This document shows positions 33,585-42,265 of a stretch of 64,000 nt of DNA, in pieces. The stretch spans positions 1,426,001 to 1,490,000 of the forward strand of contig NZ_QTJX01000001.1 of assembly GCF_003382275.1 (NCBI RefSeq). The letters run 5' to 3'. Position 1 is the first letter of the stretch, and each line of letters starts with the position of its first letter. The notes beneath the pieces are model-generated. The model was not told the DNA's origin and did no database searches. It saw only the letters and a list, made by a program, of their open reading frames with translations. This DNA is from Flagellimonas nanhaiensis (GTDB taxonomy: Bacteria > Bacteroidota > Bacteroidia > Flavobacteriales > Flavobacteriaceae). A program made the position numbers and the translations under genes.

Positions 33585-35578
33585 TGAATAAGGAAAAAGA
33601 AACCACAGATAACCCAATGGAAAAGGTACAGTCACACGATTGGAACAATGAACGTTTGGAACAGCTAAAGCAATTAATGCCTGACCTCTTTACCAATGAT
33701 GGACAGCTAAACATCAACGAACTTAAAAAAGTGGTTGACCCGAAAAACGTAAATGAAACTGAACGTTACGAGTTTAGATGGTTTGGCAAAAGCAATGCGA
33801 AAAGAGAAGCTTTCACCCCTACTGATGCTACTTTGGTTTATGATGAAAAAAGAAGCGTAAACCCTGCCGAAAGTGAAAATCTGATTATTGAAGGTGAGAA
33901 TTTGGCGGTACTAAAATTACTAAGTAACAGCTACCGTGAGCAAGTAAAGTGCATTTACATTGACCCTCCTTACAACACAGGAAATGACTTTGTTTATTCC
34001 GATAAGTTCAATCAAGATAGAAAAGAATACTGGGAGGATGCAGAAATGATAGAGAATGGTCTCAAGATTGACACCAACATTGAAACTGAAGGTCGTTTTC
34101 ACAGTAACTGGCTGGATATGATGTATAGCAGATTGCTTGTTGCGAGACAGTTGTTACGGGAAGATGGAGTCATTTTTATATCATTAGATGACAATGAAAT
34201 ACACCATCTAAGAAAATTATGCGATGAAGTTTTTGGTGAGGATAATTTCTACTCTCAAATAATTGTTCGTGCTAACAGCAGGGGACAAACATACAACCAG
34301 ATAGCAAAGACACATGAATATATCCTTATTTACACAAAGTCGATTGATGGTGATTTAATTGAACTTGAAAAAGATGCAGCAAACTCAGATTTGAATCTTA
34401 AAGACGATATCGGAAATTTCAATATTCGTGAATTAAGAAATCGAAATCCCAAATTTGGTAAACATAATCGTCCAAATTTATTCTATCCTATTTATGCAAA
34501 TACCAAATTAGCTGATAAAGATGGTTTCTTCCCAATTTCGTTAAAAAAGACAGATGAATACAATGTTAAAATTGAACCATTTAACTCAAAAGGCATTGAA
34601 TCTTGCTGGCGTTGGGGGACAACAAAATTTGAAGACAATGTAAACACTAACACTTTGCTAAGCAATGTTGTTGGTAAGGAAAAGGGAGATGGCAGTTTTG
34701 GTGTGTACGAAAAATATAGAAAAACAACTTACAAACCAAAGTCTATATGGGATGATAATGCATTTCTTACCGAAACAGGAACAGTAGAAGTTAAAAACTT
34801 AGGGTTTGATGGTGAGTTTGATTTCCCGAAACCTGTTGAATTAGTTAAAAGATGTATTGAACTAACCGTTGAGAAAGGTGACACTGTTTTAGATTTTTTT
34901 GCAGGCTCAGGCACTACGGGACAATCGGTTTTCGAATTGAATAATAACACTGACAAAGACATTAAGTTTATAGCTATTCAGCTACCAGAAAAATGTCCAG
35001 AATCAAGTATCGCATTTAAAAACGGATTCAAAAAAATAAGCGACATCACCATAGAACGGAATAAACGTGTAGTTGAAAAAATTATCAAAGAAAAAAAAGA
35101 GGCTCAACCTGATTTGTTCAGTAAAAAGGAAAATGACCAAGACCAATTAAATGGTCTTGGTTTTAAAGTTTTCAAACTCAAAAAATCAAATTTCCCTAGA
35201 GTAGAATACGCTCCCGATCCTGAAAAAACGGAAGAAGAAAATATTGAGGCACTCAAAAAATATATTCGAGACAAAGAAGCTCAATTGGTTACAGCTTTCA
35301 ACAGGGATGAATTGATAACCGAAATTTTAATCAAAAATGGCTTCAAACTCAATTACTCGTTAACCAAACAAGAAGAATTTAAAAAGAATGAGATTTTACT
35401 AGCTTCTGACGGTGACAAAGAAACCCTGATTTGTTTGGACGTAACCATTTCAGATGAAACGGTAGAACATTTCAAAACACATACCGACCAAAAATTGATC
35501 GTGCTTGAACGTGCTTTGGACACTACCAAAAAATGGAACCTGAAACACGCTATGGGCGATAAGTTTAATGCTTTTTAG
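33584..35578 (+). CDS. mod: Type III DNA adenine methyltransferase, Mod subunit, cassette 4
   Basis: A 664-aa beta-class N6-adenine methyltransferase. Motif IV DPPYNTGND is near residue 126 and SAM-binding motif I DFFAGSGTTGQS near 438, with the target-recognition region between them (about 190-420). The C-terminal 120 residues carry an Res-interaction type region. It methylates one strand of an asymmetric site to protect host DNA and gives Res its specificity. It is followed after 2 bp by the GIY-YIG-like gene. The length is typical of Mod. Confidence 0.92.
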   Translation: MNKEKETTDNPMEKVQSHDWNNERLEQLKQLMPDLFTNDGQLNINELKKVVDPKNVNETERYEFRWFGKSNAKREAFTPTDATLVYDEKRSVNPAESENLIIEGENLAVLKLLSNSYREQVKCIYIDPPYNTGNDFVYSDKFNQDRKEYWEDAEMIENGLKIDTNIETEGRFHSNWLDMMYSRLLVARQLLREDGVIFISLDDNEIHHLRKLCDEVFGEDNFYSQIIVRANSRGQTYNQIAKTHEYILIYTKSIDGDLIELEKDAANSDLNLKDDIGNFNIRELRNRNPKFGKHNRPNLFYPIYANTKLADKDGFFPISLKKTDEYNVKIEPFNSKGIESCWRWGTTKFEDNVNTNTLLSNVVGKEKGDGSFGVYEKYRKTTYKPKSIWDDNAFLTETGTVEVKNLGFDGEFDFPKPVELVKRCIELTVEKGDTVLDFFAGSGTTGQSVFELNNNTDKDIKFIAIQLPEKCPESSIAFKNGFKKISDITIERNKRVVEKIIKEKKEAQPDLFSKKENDQDQLNGLGFKVFKLKKSNFPRVEYAPDPEKTEEENIEALKKYIRDKEAQLVTAFNRDELITEILIKNGFKLNYSLTKQEEFKKNEILLASDGDKETLICLDVTISDETVEHFKTHTDQKLIVLERALDTTKKWNLKHAMGDKFNAF

Positions 35579-35580
35579 GA

Positions 35581-36036
35581 ATGAGTAATGAAGTAACCAT
35601 ATATTTTGACCGCCCATTGTCATTTGAGCCGAGTAATATTCAGCCATTAAATGGCATTGCAGGTCTGTACTTCATTTTTAGCCAGACCATTGATATTCAA
35701 TACCCTTTTGATAAATCAAAACTACTTTATATAGGTATGAGCGAGAAGAAAACTAATAGCATTGGCAGACGCTTATTGGGACATTTTGATTGTAAATCGA
35801 AAAACCTGGGGTTAACCAATTACAGAAAAGTAGAACCTTTACTATTTACCTATATCAATTTTGAAATGCTCAAAAATATTTGGCAATTCCGTATCGAAGA
35901 TTTGGAAAGCTACTTCATTTTGGATTTTGTGGAACAATATGGAGTTTACCCTATTTGTAATAATAAATCAGGTTTTGAAATTCAAAATAAAACACTCACT
36001 TCCAGTTTTAAAATTGATTGGAAATACTTTAAATAA
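35581..36036 (+). CDS. GIY-YIG-like nuclease protein, cassette 4
   Basis: In 151 aa the pattern GLYFIFSQ, then LLYIGMSEKKTNSIGRRLLGHF, then RIEDLESYFILDFVEQYGVYPICNN follows the GIY-YIG fold. The two tyrosine strands, arginine and the late glutamate (ESYFI) and asparagine are recognisable. GIY-YIG enzymes cleave DNA with a single metal. The gene lies 2 bp after mod and 6 bp before the next gene, so it is part of the same operon. It may be an extra effector linked to the SMC-like ATPase rather than to Res/Mod. Confidence 0.65.
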   Translation: MSNEVTIYFDRPLSFEPSNIQPLNGIAGLYFIFSQTIDIQYPFDKSKLLYIGMSEKKTNSIGRRLLGHFDCKSKNLGLTNYRKVEPLLFTYINFEMLKNIWQFRIEDLESYFILDFVEQYGVYPICNNKSGFEIQNKTLTSSFKIDWKYFK

Positions 36037-36042
36037 TACAGT

Positions 36043-36225
36043 ATGGCAGAAAATGTAAAATCTGGAAAAGAAATATTGGACGATTTTTTCAATGGAATTG
36101 AGAAAATTGAAAATGTTGATACGGACATTGCTAAAATGTTGGAAAGACTTTATCAAGAAGATAAGTTGACTGATACCAATGTTAAAAATGAACTTCAACA
36201 ACTACGAGATGGCGATAAAGACTAA
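36043..36225 (+). CDS. Small acidic protein, 60 aa, cassette 4
   Basis: A helical and acidic protein (MAENVKSGKEILDDFFNGIE) that overlaps the ATPase gene by 17 nt. Short genes before SMC-like ATPases are common in defence operons, where they act as adaptors or inhibitors. No domain is recognised. The tight spacing on both sides argues that it is real. Confidence 0.6.
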   Translation: MAENVKSGKEILDDFFNGIEKIENVDTDIAKMLERLYQEDKLTDTNVKNELQQLRDGDKD

Positions 36226-38656
36226 AATAAATAGTATTACCATCAAAGGTATTAGAGGGGCAAAAGACAGTTTGGAATTGCCATTAAAAGGCAAATCAAT
36301 TGTTCTCTATGGTGATAACGGAACAGGAAAAAGTAGTATTTCAGATGCACTTGAGTGGTTTTACACAAATCGTGTATCGCATTTATCCAGTAATAGTGAA
36401 ATAGACCTAAAAGATGCTTTAAGAAACTCTGGACTCGGTAAAGATGATGTTTCTGAAGTTAAAGTGTCATTCGTTAAAGAAACTGATATTGATTGTTCCA
36501 AAACCCTTTTCTATAAAAGAGATAATCTAACTACGGATTTTTCTAATTCTTCTGATGATTTTAAAAAATATTTGGAGCTTTCAAAGGAAGAAAACCTCCT
36601 GTTGCGTTATCAATATCTGACCGATTTTATTGACAACACAAAAAGTGATAAACTAAAGTACTTATCGGACATTATTGGTTTTTCGGAAGTAACTAAAAAG
36701 AAGGAGGTTCTCAAAAAAAGCTACAATTCGATAAAAACCGAAATCAAGAACCAAAATTTTGAAGCTCAAACGAATATTCAAAAAGGAACTCTTATTGAAA
36801 AATTAGGTGCTGCTATTAGCCAAGAAGAAAATTTATTTGAAAAGATAAACGAAAAAATCAAACCCTTAAAAACAGGCATTGAGGTTAAGAAATTTGAGGA
36901 TATTGATAAAGTTCTAGCACACCTAAAAAACGCAACAAATAATAAACTCAATAAGGAATTGGCTTTTTTAGAAAAAGCAAACACGGCATTGGACACACTC
37001 AAATCAGAGGTAGAATTTATTGATTCCGAATACACGAAATATTTTGATGAATTTGAACTTATTGCAAATGATGTTGAAAGCATCATGCAAACTTTTTTAG
37101 GTGAATTATTAAAAACAGGTGATACCGTTTTAGCTAAAAAGTATCATAAGACGGATAACTGCCCTCTTTGTTTGCAACCCAAAAGCATTGAAGAACTTCG
37201 TGCAGAAATTGCCATTAGATTAAAAGAGATTGAAGAATCTTCTAAGAAAAAAGCATCATTTGATAAGGCAAAACAATTAGTTAATTCAATAACCATTGAA
37301 CGAATTAAGAGGTTGGAAACCGTTCTTTTAGATCCCCTTGTTGAAATTGAGGAAAGTAAACTCATTAAGAAAGGCTTCACGGATTTAAAAGAAAAAATCA
37401 CTGAATATCAAAAGGCAAGTGTTGAGCGAGTAACCTCAGGTAATAAAATTCCAAAAGCGGAAACACTTAAACTTTTAACCTCAGATTTTGAGTTTCAAAA
37501 GGCAATAGCTTCAAGAATTAAGCAAATACAGGAAATTTTTAAGAAAGACAATTCCGCAGTTCTGTATTCAAATATTTCTGCCTCTAAAGACGCGTTTCTA
37601 AAAATAAAACTGTTTGAAAAGCAAAAGGCAAAACTGGAGAAACAGCGTAAGTCCTTAGAAATAATCTATAATGAATTTGTAAAAGTTCAAAAAGAAGGAC
37701 TTGAAAATTTCATCACCAATTTCTCAGGCAAAATCAACGAATATTATCAATACATGAATCCTGATGAGCCTTTTCAGGAGATTAAAATTGTAACTATTGG
37801 TGATGAGGATGAACTAAACGGAATTACAATTGAGTACAAGTACAACGGTAATTGGGTTTCACCGCCACAAAAGTACTTTAGTGAATCTCATTTGAACTGT
37901 TTTGGATTATCATTCTTTTTGGCTTCTGTAAATGCCTTTAACGATAAGAACGAATTTATCCTACTTGATGATGTTATTTCAAGTTTTGATTCTAACCACC
38001 GAAAACGCTTTGCAGAATTGATTTTTGAAAAATTCTCAAAATATCAAATCATTTTACTTACTCATGAAGCCGATTGGTTTACAAATTTTGTAAGTCCACT
38101 AGCAAAAAAGAAAGGCTGGCTAATTAACGAGATTAAATGGACAGAAGATAAAGGAACATATCTTGACGAAGAGCCAAGAGATTTAAGAGAAAGAATAGAA
38201 ACAAATCTAGCCGACAGTAAAATAGAGAATTTAGGGAATCCTATTCGCAGATACCTTGAACACTCATTGAAGGAAATTGCCCTAAATATTGAAGCTAAAT
38301 TAAGTTTTCAGTATAATGATTCGAACGAGCATAGAATGCCTTACGAATTGATTATGGGGATTAAATCAGAAATCAAAAAGTGTAGTACAGAATTAAAAGC
38401 AAAATTTCCAGTCATTGACCGCATAGAAAGTTCGGCAATATTGGGAAACATTTCTTCACATGACAATCCATTTAATCCTAAAATTGGGGATTTAAAAGCA
38501 TTCTGGGCTGACATCCTTGAATTGGAAAAAATATTCATTTGCGAACAATCGGACTGTAAAAGACCAATGGTATCACTAAAGAATTATGACACTGTTGCAA
38601 AGAAAATAAGATGTGGAGGTTGTGGTGAAACAAAATACGACTGGAACAAGAAATAA
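36209..38656 (+). CDS. SMC/RecF-like AAA ATPase with zinc motifs, cassette 4
   Basis: An 815-aa protein from ATG 36209 (MAIKTKINSITIKGIRGAKD). Walker A GDNGTGKSS is near residue 35. A long coiled coil is interrupted by a zinc-hook-like CPLC near 317. Walker B ILLDDVISSFDS is near 583 and the switch His in LLTHEADWF. A C-terminal extension of about 200 residues ends in a zinc ribbon (CEQSDCKRP ... CGGCGETKYDW). Zinc-hook ABC ATPases with C-terminal extensions (RloC- and Lamassu-type) act in phage defence, often beside R-M systems. Here it probably backs up the type III system. An upstream in-frame ATG at 36179 is less likely. Confidence 0.8.
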   Translation: MAIKTKINSITIKGIRGAKDSLELPLKGKSIVLYGDNGTGKSSISDALEWFYTNRVSHLSSNSEIDLKDALRNSGLGKDDVSEVKVSFVKETDIDCSKTLFYKRDNLTTDFSNSSDDFKKYLELSKEENLLLRYQYLTDFIDNTKSDKLKYLSDIIGFSEVTKKKEVLKKSYNSIKTEIKNQNFEAQTNIQKGTLIEKLGAAISQEENLFEKINEKIKPLKTGIEVKKFEDIDKVLAHLKNATNNKLNKELAFLEKANTALDTLKSEVEFIDSEYTKYFDEFELIANDVESIMQTFLGELLKTGDTVLAKKYHKTDNCPLCLQPKSIEELRAEIAIRLKEIEESSKKKASFDKAKQLVNSITIERIKRLETVLLDPLVEIEESKLIKKGFTDLKEKITEYQKASVERVTSGNKIPKAETLKLLTSDFEFQKAIASRIKQIQEIFKKDNSAVLYSNISASKDAFLKIKLFEKQKAKLEKQRKSLEIIYNEFVKVQKEGLENFITNFSGKINEYYQYMNPDEPFQEIKIVTIGDEDELNGITIEYKYNGNWVSPPQKYFSESHLNCFGLSFFLASVNAFNDKNEFILLDDVISSFDSNHRKRFAELIFEKFSKYQIILLTHEADWFTNFVSPLAKKKGWLINEIKWTEDKGTYLDEEPRDLRERIETNLADSKIENLGNPIRRYLEHSLKEIALNIEAKLSFQYNDSNEHRMPYELIMGIKSEIKKCSTELKAKFPVIDRIESSAILGNISSHDNPFNPKIGDLKAFWADILELEKIFICEQSDCKRPMVSLKNYDTVAKKIRCGGCGETKYDWNKK

Positions 38657-38764
38657 TGCTAATCCTAAAAGTCATACACATTGCCAAGTCGCTCAAAAGC
38701 CAACCGCACGAACCAAAACTTGTCAAAGAGTATGCCTTTGCCAACGCTGAAAAGCAATGAAAAC

Positions 38765-38965
38765 GGTGGGTAACAATGGCTAAAAAAACATAGGGGTTTC
38801 GATGGTAAATTGAAAGTTTGGAGTTTTTAATCAAGTCCGCCAAACCAAAATTTTGATAATGAAAAAAGAAAGATAATTATAAAAATATTTGGCTTGGCTA
38901 AGTGCTAAACTGAAAGGGCAGTATTTCAAACTCCCCTACGTTTCTTAGCCGGGTCGTTGTAGTGT
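38765..38965 (+). repeat. attC-like site 4 (end of cassette 4)
   Basis: GGTGGGTAAC (38765-38774) is the exact complement of the cassette 4 start GTTACCCACC (30333). The inner arm at 38778-38796 (GGCTAAAAAAACATAGGGG) pairs with 38933-38950 (CCCCTACGTTTCTTAGCC) with one bulge and one G-T. The core is at GGTC/GTTG (38956). The 108 bp before it (38657-38764) hold no gene. Confidence 0.75.
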
Positions 38966-39002
38966 CATAAAACGAACCTTTTTTGGCACAGAGATAATCG
39001 AC

Positions 39003-41897
39003 CTATACAGCAAGTCCAAGGTTTTTGTCCATATCCAACTCAAACTTTCCATAGGGGTTCACATGGGCATGTATCAATGGGCTCAATGCACGATAATCTT
39101 CCTTGTCAAATCTTTCCATCCATCCGTTTTCGGCCACCACACGTTGTATCATAAGTGTATTGACATAGACCAGGCAGTTCTGGAGCAGATGTAATGCCAG
39201 TACCGACAGTTCCTGCTCTTCCAAACGGTTCGATGAAACCTCTCCACTTTTTCCGAAAAAGATGAAACCGTTCGCAGAGTTCCAATTCTCTATCACGTTC
39301 AGGCCCCCGTGTATTTCCCTCCGAACATTTTCATCGGCCAAGTAACGGCAAAGGAATATCGTTTTCACGGCCTTCCCCAATTCCTGAAGGGCCCTGTAGA
39401 TCGGATGGCTTTCGTTTCCCCTAGTGAACCTTTTCAAAATCGATTCGGGGTCGGCCGTTCCCTGTTCCAGGGCGGCGGTGTATTTTACCATTTCATCATA
39501 TTGCCTTTCTATGATTTCCCATTTAATGCCCCTATTTAGTATGGGCAAAAGGTTTTTGAGCTCTTTCTTTAGGGAAATATCCGGAAGGTAAAGTTTCTGT
39601 GAGGCGATGCTCTTCAACCTTGGCATCAGCTCAAACCCCAATAGCCTGCAAAAGGCAAAGGCGACCTCGCTCTGGCCATGGGTGTCCACAAACTGTTTTT
39701 CAACCTTCATATCGGTACAGTGCTTGAGCACCCCCTCTATCATATTTGCCACCTCAGAGGAGGAGCATTTCTTCAGTTGGGAATAGATACAGGTTGAGCG
39801 GGTGTCGACATGCCAATAGATCATTACACCTTTTCCCCCGTACCTTATGTGCCATTCCGTCATCAGGTTCTGGTCCCAAGAACCAAACTTCTTTGAATCC
39901 GAGGCACATGAGGTGGTGGCCTCGCCCCAAAGTTTGGTGTCCTTGACCAAGAATGTCCCATTGGCGACTTCCCTGATCGCCCTACGCAGGGAATCCTTAT
40001 GGATATAGGCGTTCTTGACATGGCGGAGCTCCTTGTAACTGACTTGGTTGCCCGATGCCAGACGATTGAGCCCCATATTGGTTCCAAGGCCGTAGAGCAC
40101 CAAAAGCAACCTTTTCCTGAGCTGTTCGGGCGACAACCGTTCCGAAGTCCTCACACTTTTGAACGATTTTGTAAAGCTGGACCAACTGTCCGCCTCGCGA
40201 AGTATATCCAAAAGGGAGGTCATTGGCCATTTGGATTGGACCTCTCCCTTGAGCGCACTTATATTAGGTGGATCCATGAGAGGATCCGAGGGAGAGAGTA
40301 CGATATTCTTAACTCCCGACTGCCTTAACCTTACATATTTGTTGGATGGCAGGTTCTCGTTCAACATTCTCAATGCGGTCTCCATTTCTTCCTTCAGTCC
40401 GCTAGTAAACTCTGCCGGGTCGTTCTCAACGCCCAACCGGTCATAGTAGAATTTCCTGTTAATATTGAAATCCATGGGAACGTCCTCATCGGGATTACGG
40501 TATTTATCCGCCCCTTCCACCCATATCTCCTTGCACCGAAGTCGTTTTCTCAAAGCTTCGAGGACGGCTATTTCATAATCCACTCGGTCCATATCACCTT
40601 TGCCCATCCCTTTGATAAGTTTTATAAAACTGGGCCTGATAATATCCGATGTGGGAACCGAACCATCGGCAAGAGAAAACTTTGAGTTGTGTACTGGGTT
40701 CTCCATGAGCCAGTCGATGGCATCCAAGATGGGCGCGTGTGAATCATTATTTGACCTAAAGGTCAGACTGCCCAATATCTGTGGCACCATTCTCCGATAG
40801 TGGGAGGAATAACTGGAACGCACCAAGTTGTGTATCTCATTTTTAAAACCCTTTCCGGAATATTTGTGCTCTTTGACGATATCGGAGAGTTTCGCTTTGC
40901 TGGCAATTGGAAATATTACTTTGGTGATGGTGCCTTTAGGGTCTTTCAATGATGCCTTAGCAATTCGTGCCAAAAGTGTCGTCTTGCCATAGACCCGTTT
41001 CATTTCCTTTACCAATACGGTCTCCACTTTCTTTTTCGCCTTCTTTGATAGCTTTCCCACTAGGAGGATGAACAGGTCCACAAGGTCATCGATGATTTTC
41101 TGCCTTCTGACATAAAGAAAGATGCACATCAAGGTATCCCTTATGTATGGTGGGTGCCGCCTTATTTCCCAGGCCGACTCGGAGGCTATCCTTTTGTAAA
41201 GCCTTTCCCGAATCTTGGGATGTATCCCGCCGATTTCTTTTGCGGGCAATCCGCAGTCCTCGATAAACGACAATTTGTCCAGTTCGCTGAGAATGGTAGC
41301 TAGACTGGTACGGCCAGGGTCGGAACGAATCCAGGTGAACGAACCATTTTCATGTGGTTCACTTCTAAGGCAGCGGTCGAACAGTTCAGTCGTTCCTCTT
41401 CCCAAAAGTGAGGCAACATGGGTGAACAGCTTATTTTCAAAGTCGGCAAAGGCAGACGCTATTTCTCTGTAAAGGGCATTTTCCGGAGGACACTTTAACC
41501 TTTTCTCGAAATACCATTTTTTGGCAAGATCGTTCGCCTCTTCCTTTTGGATGCCTGTCGGGAACAATTGGTCGCACATCAAAAATCTCAATTCTTGTTG
41601 GTCGACTGCGCCTGGACGTCCAATTTTTAAGAACATCAGAATCTCTGAACGGTGCCTTTTGGCCGTACTTGACATCCAATTATAATCTTTCAAAATCGAT
41701 GGATTCGTATGTAATTGGGTACAGAGATGATCGATCAAATCAGATCTTATGTCCTTTTCTTTCGATATGAAGGCACCGGTTTCCGAATAATTCTTTAACT
41801 GCAGTGCAAATGCCAGTTTATGTGGGTATCTCTTGTTTTTAAGTAGTTCTGCTTCGTCGTAACTTATAAACCAGTTTGTGCTTAAATTGTCTTCCAT
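39003..41897 (-). CDS. tnpA: Tn3-family transposase
   Basis: A 964-aa replicative transposase. The N-terminus ([22 protein letters not shown]) is the DUF4158 domain of Tn3 transposases. The catalytic DDE residues are recognisable: D in [12 protein letters not shown] in [20 protein letters not shown] and E in [14 protein letters not shown]. The length is right for an intact Tn3 enzyme. The start lies 60 bp inside the right terminal repeat and the stop lies 47 bp from the last cassette core, so cassettes were inserted close to its 3' end. Confidence 0.95.
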   Translation of the reverse strand: MEDNLSTNWFISYDEAELLKNKRYPHKLAFALQLKNYSETGAFISKEKDIRSDLIDHLCTQLHTNPSILKDYNWMSSTAKRHRSEILMFLKIGRPGAVDQQELRFLMCDQLFPTGIQKEEANDLAKKWYFEKRLKCPPENALYREIASAFADFENKLFTHVASLLGRGTTELFDRCLRSEPHENGSFTWIRSDPGRTSLATILSELDKLSFIEDCGLPAKEIGGIHPKIRERLYKRIASESAWEIRRHPPYIRDTLMCIFLYVRRQKIIDDLVDLFILLVGKLSKKAKKKVETVLVKEMKRVYGKTTLLARIAKASLKDPKGTITKVIFPIASKAKLSDIVKEHKYSGKGFKNEIHNLVRSSYSSHYRRMVPQILGSLTFRSNNDSHAPILDAIDWLMENPVHNSKFSLADGSVPTSDIIRPSFIKLIKGMGKGDMDRVDYEIAVLEALRKRLRCKEIWVEGADKYRNPDEDVPMDFNINRKFYYDRLGVENDPAEFTSGLKEEMETALRMLNENLPSNKYVRLRQSGVKNIVLSPSDPLMDPPNISALKGEVQSKWPMTSLLDILREADSWSSFTKSFKSVRTSERLSPEQLRKRLLLVLYGLGTNMGLNRLASGNQVSYKELRHVKNAYIHKDSLRRAIREVANGTFLVKDTKLWGEATTSCASDSKKFGSWDQNLMTEWHIRYGGKGVMIYWHVDTRSTCIYSQLKKCSSSEVANMIEGVLKHCTDMKVEKQFVDTHGQSEVAFAFCRLLGFELMPRLKSIASQKLYLPDISLKKELKNLLPILNRGIKWEIIERQYDEMVKYTAALEQGTADPESILKRFTRGNESHPIYRALQELGKAVKTIFLCRYLADENVRREIHGGLNVIENWNSANGFIFFGKSGEVSSNRLEEQELSVLALHLLQNCLVYVNTLMIQRVVAENGWMERFDKEDYRALSPLIHAHVNPYGKFELDMDKNLGLAV

Positions 41898-41956
41898 TTT
41901 TGACTTTTTGACAATTTAAGGATTATGCTAAATTACCAACCCTTGTATTTATGGGG

Positions 41957-42003
41957 CTTATGAGCTGAATTGATACTTTTCGTAGCTATGAGGTCACTAC
42001 CCC
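41957..42003 (-). repeat. Right terminal inverted repeat of Tn3 element
   Basis: Read inward from 42003 it begins GGGGTAGTGACCTCATAGCT and ends TAAG, the standard outer and inner signatures of Tn3 ends. It is followed on the outside by ATCAA (42004-42008), the same 5 bp that precede the left repeat. Confidence 0.92.
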
Positions 42004-42008
42004 ATCAA

Positions 42009-42222
42009 GGCGAAATCATGGCAATCCATAGGCCAGGTCATGTTCATAGCCGGAATTGACGAAGGGCAGCCCTTGAGAGGGGAACCACCCTATTTCAACA
42101 ACCCAAAAGTTATCGTAAGACTATTCTATGCCGACAGTGTTTCGCAGATTACCGAGTCGACCACGTCGCGGGTCGTAGCTTTGGTGGATGGTGGTACTTA
42201 TAGGTACCAGCCTGTTGTCTGA
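42009..42222 (+). pseudogene. 3' part of the ICE gene split by the Tn3 transposon
   Basis: It continues the frame of 24131-24204 across the target duplication: SWQSIGQVMFIAGIDEG, then NPKVIVRLFYADSVSQITES, ending DGGTYRYQPVV and TGA at 42222. As a stand-alone frame it could start at ATG 42040. The restored 95-aa protein is mostly beta-structured and unknown to me. Its end lies 44 bp from the convergent relaxase gene. Confidence 0.75.
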
Positions 42223-42265
42223 AAAAGTGTTTCGCCAAAACCAAATCCCGATAAGGTGTCTTTTC

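Larger units (their letters stand above)
26679..38965. mobile_element. Integron-like array: recombinase plus four cassettes
   Basis: Core GTT sites occur at 27587, 28833, 29583, 30333 and 38956. Each cassette starts with GTT plus a private sequence and carries near its end the exact reverse complement: GTTGTAAAAC/GTTTTACAAC, GTTGGCAAAC/GTTTGCCAAC (twice), GTTACCCACC/GGTGGGTAAC. The sequence right before the attC core sites is GACC or GGTC. Cassette sizes are 1246, 750, 750 and 8623 bp. All genes read the same way, away from the recombinase. Confidence 0.8.
24205..42003. mobile_element. Complete Tn3-family transposon with integron-like cargo, 17.8 kb
   Basis: It is bounded by 47-bp inverted repeats (24205-24251 and 41957-42003; 38 of 47 positions match) and flanked by the 5-bp direct duplication ATCAA (24200-24204, 42004-42008), as Tn3 elements produce. 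The right end has the typical outer GGGG and inner TAAG; the left end has GGCC in place of GGGG. Transposase is at the right end, resolvase near the left. Between them lie a tyrosine recombinase and four gene cassettes. It interrupts a small ICE gene. Confidence 0.9.

Noticed and set aside
30864..35578. Type I restriction system
   Set aside because: There is no HsdS; the order and motifs (DPPY methylase with a Res-type helicase and C-terminal PD-ExK) are type III.
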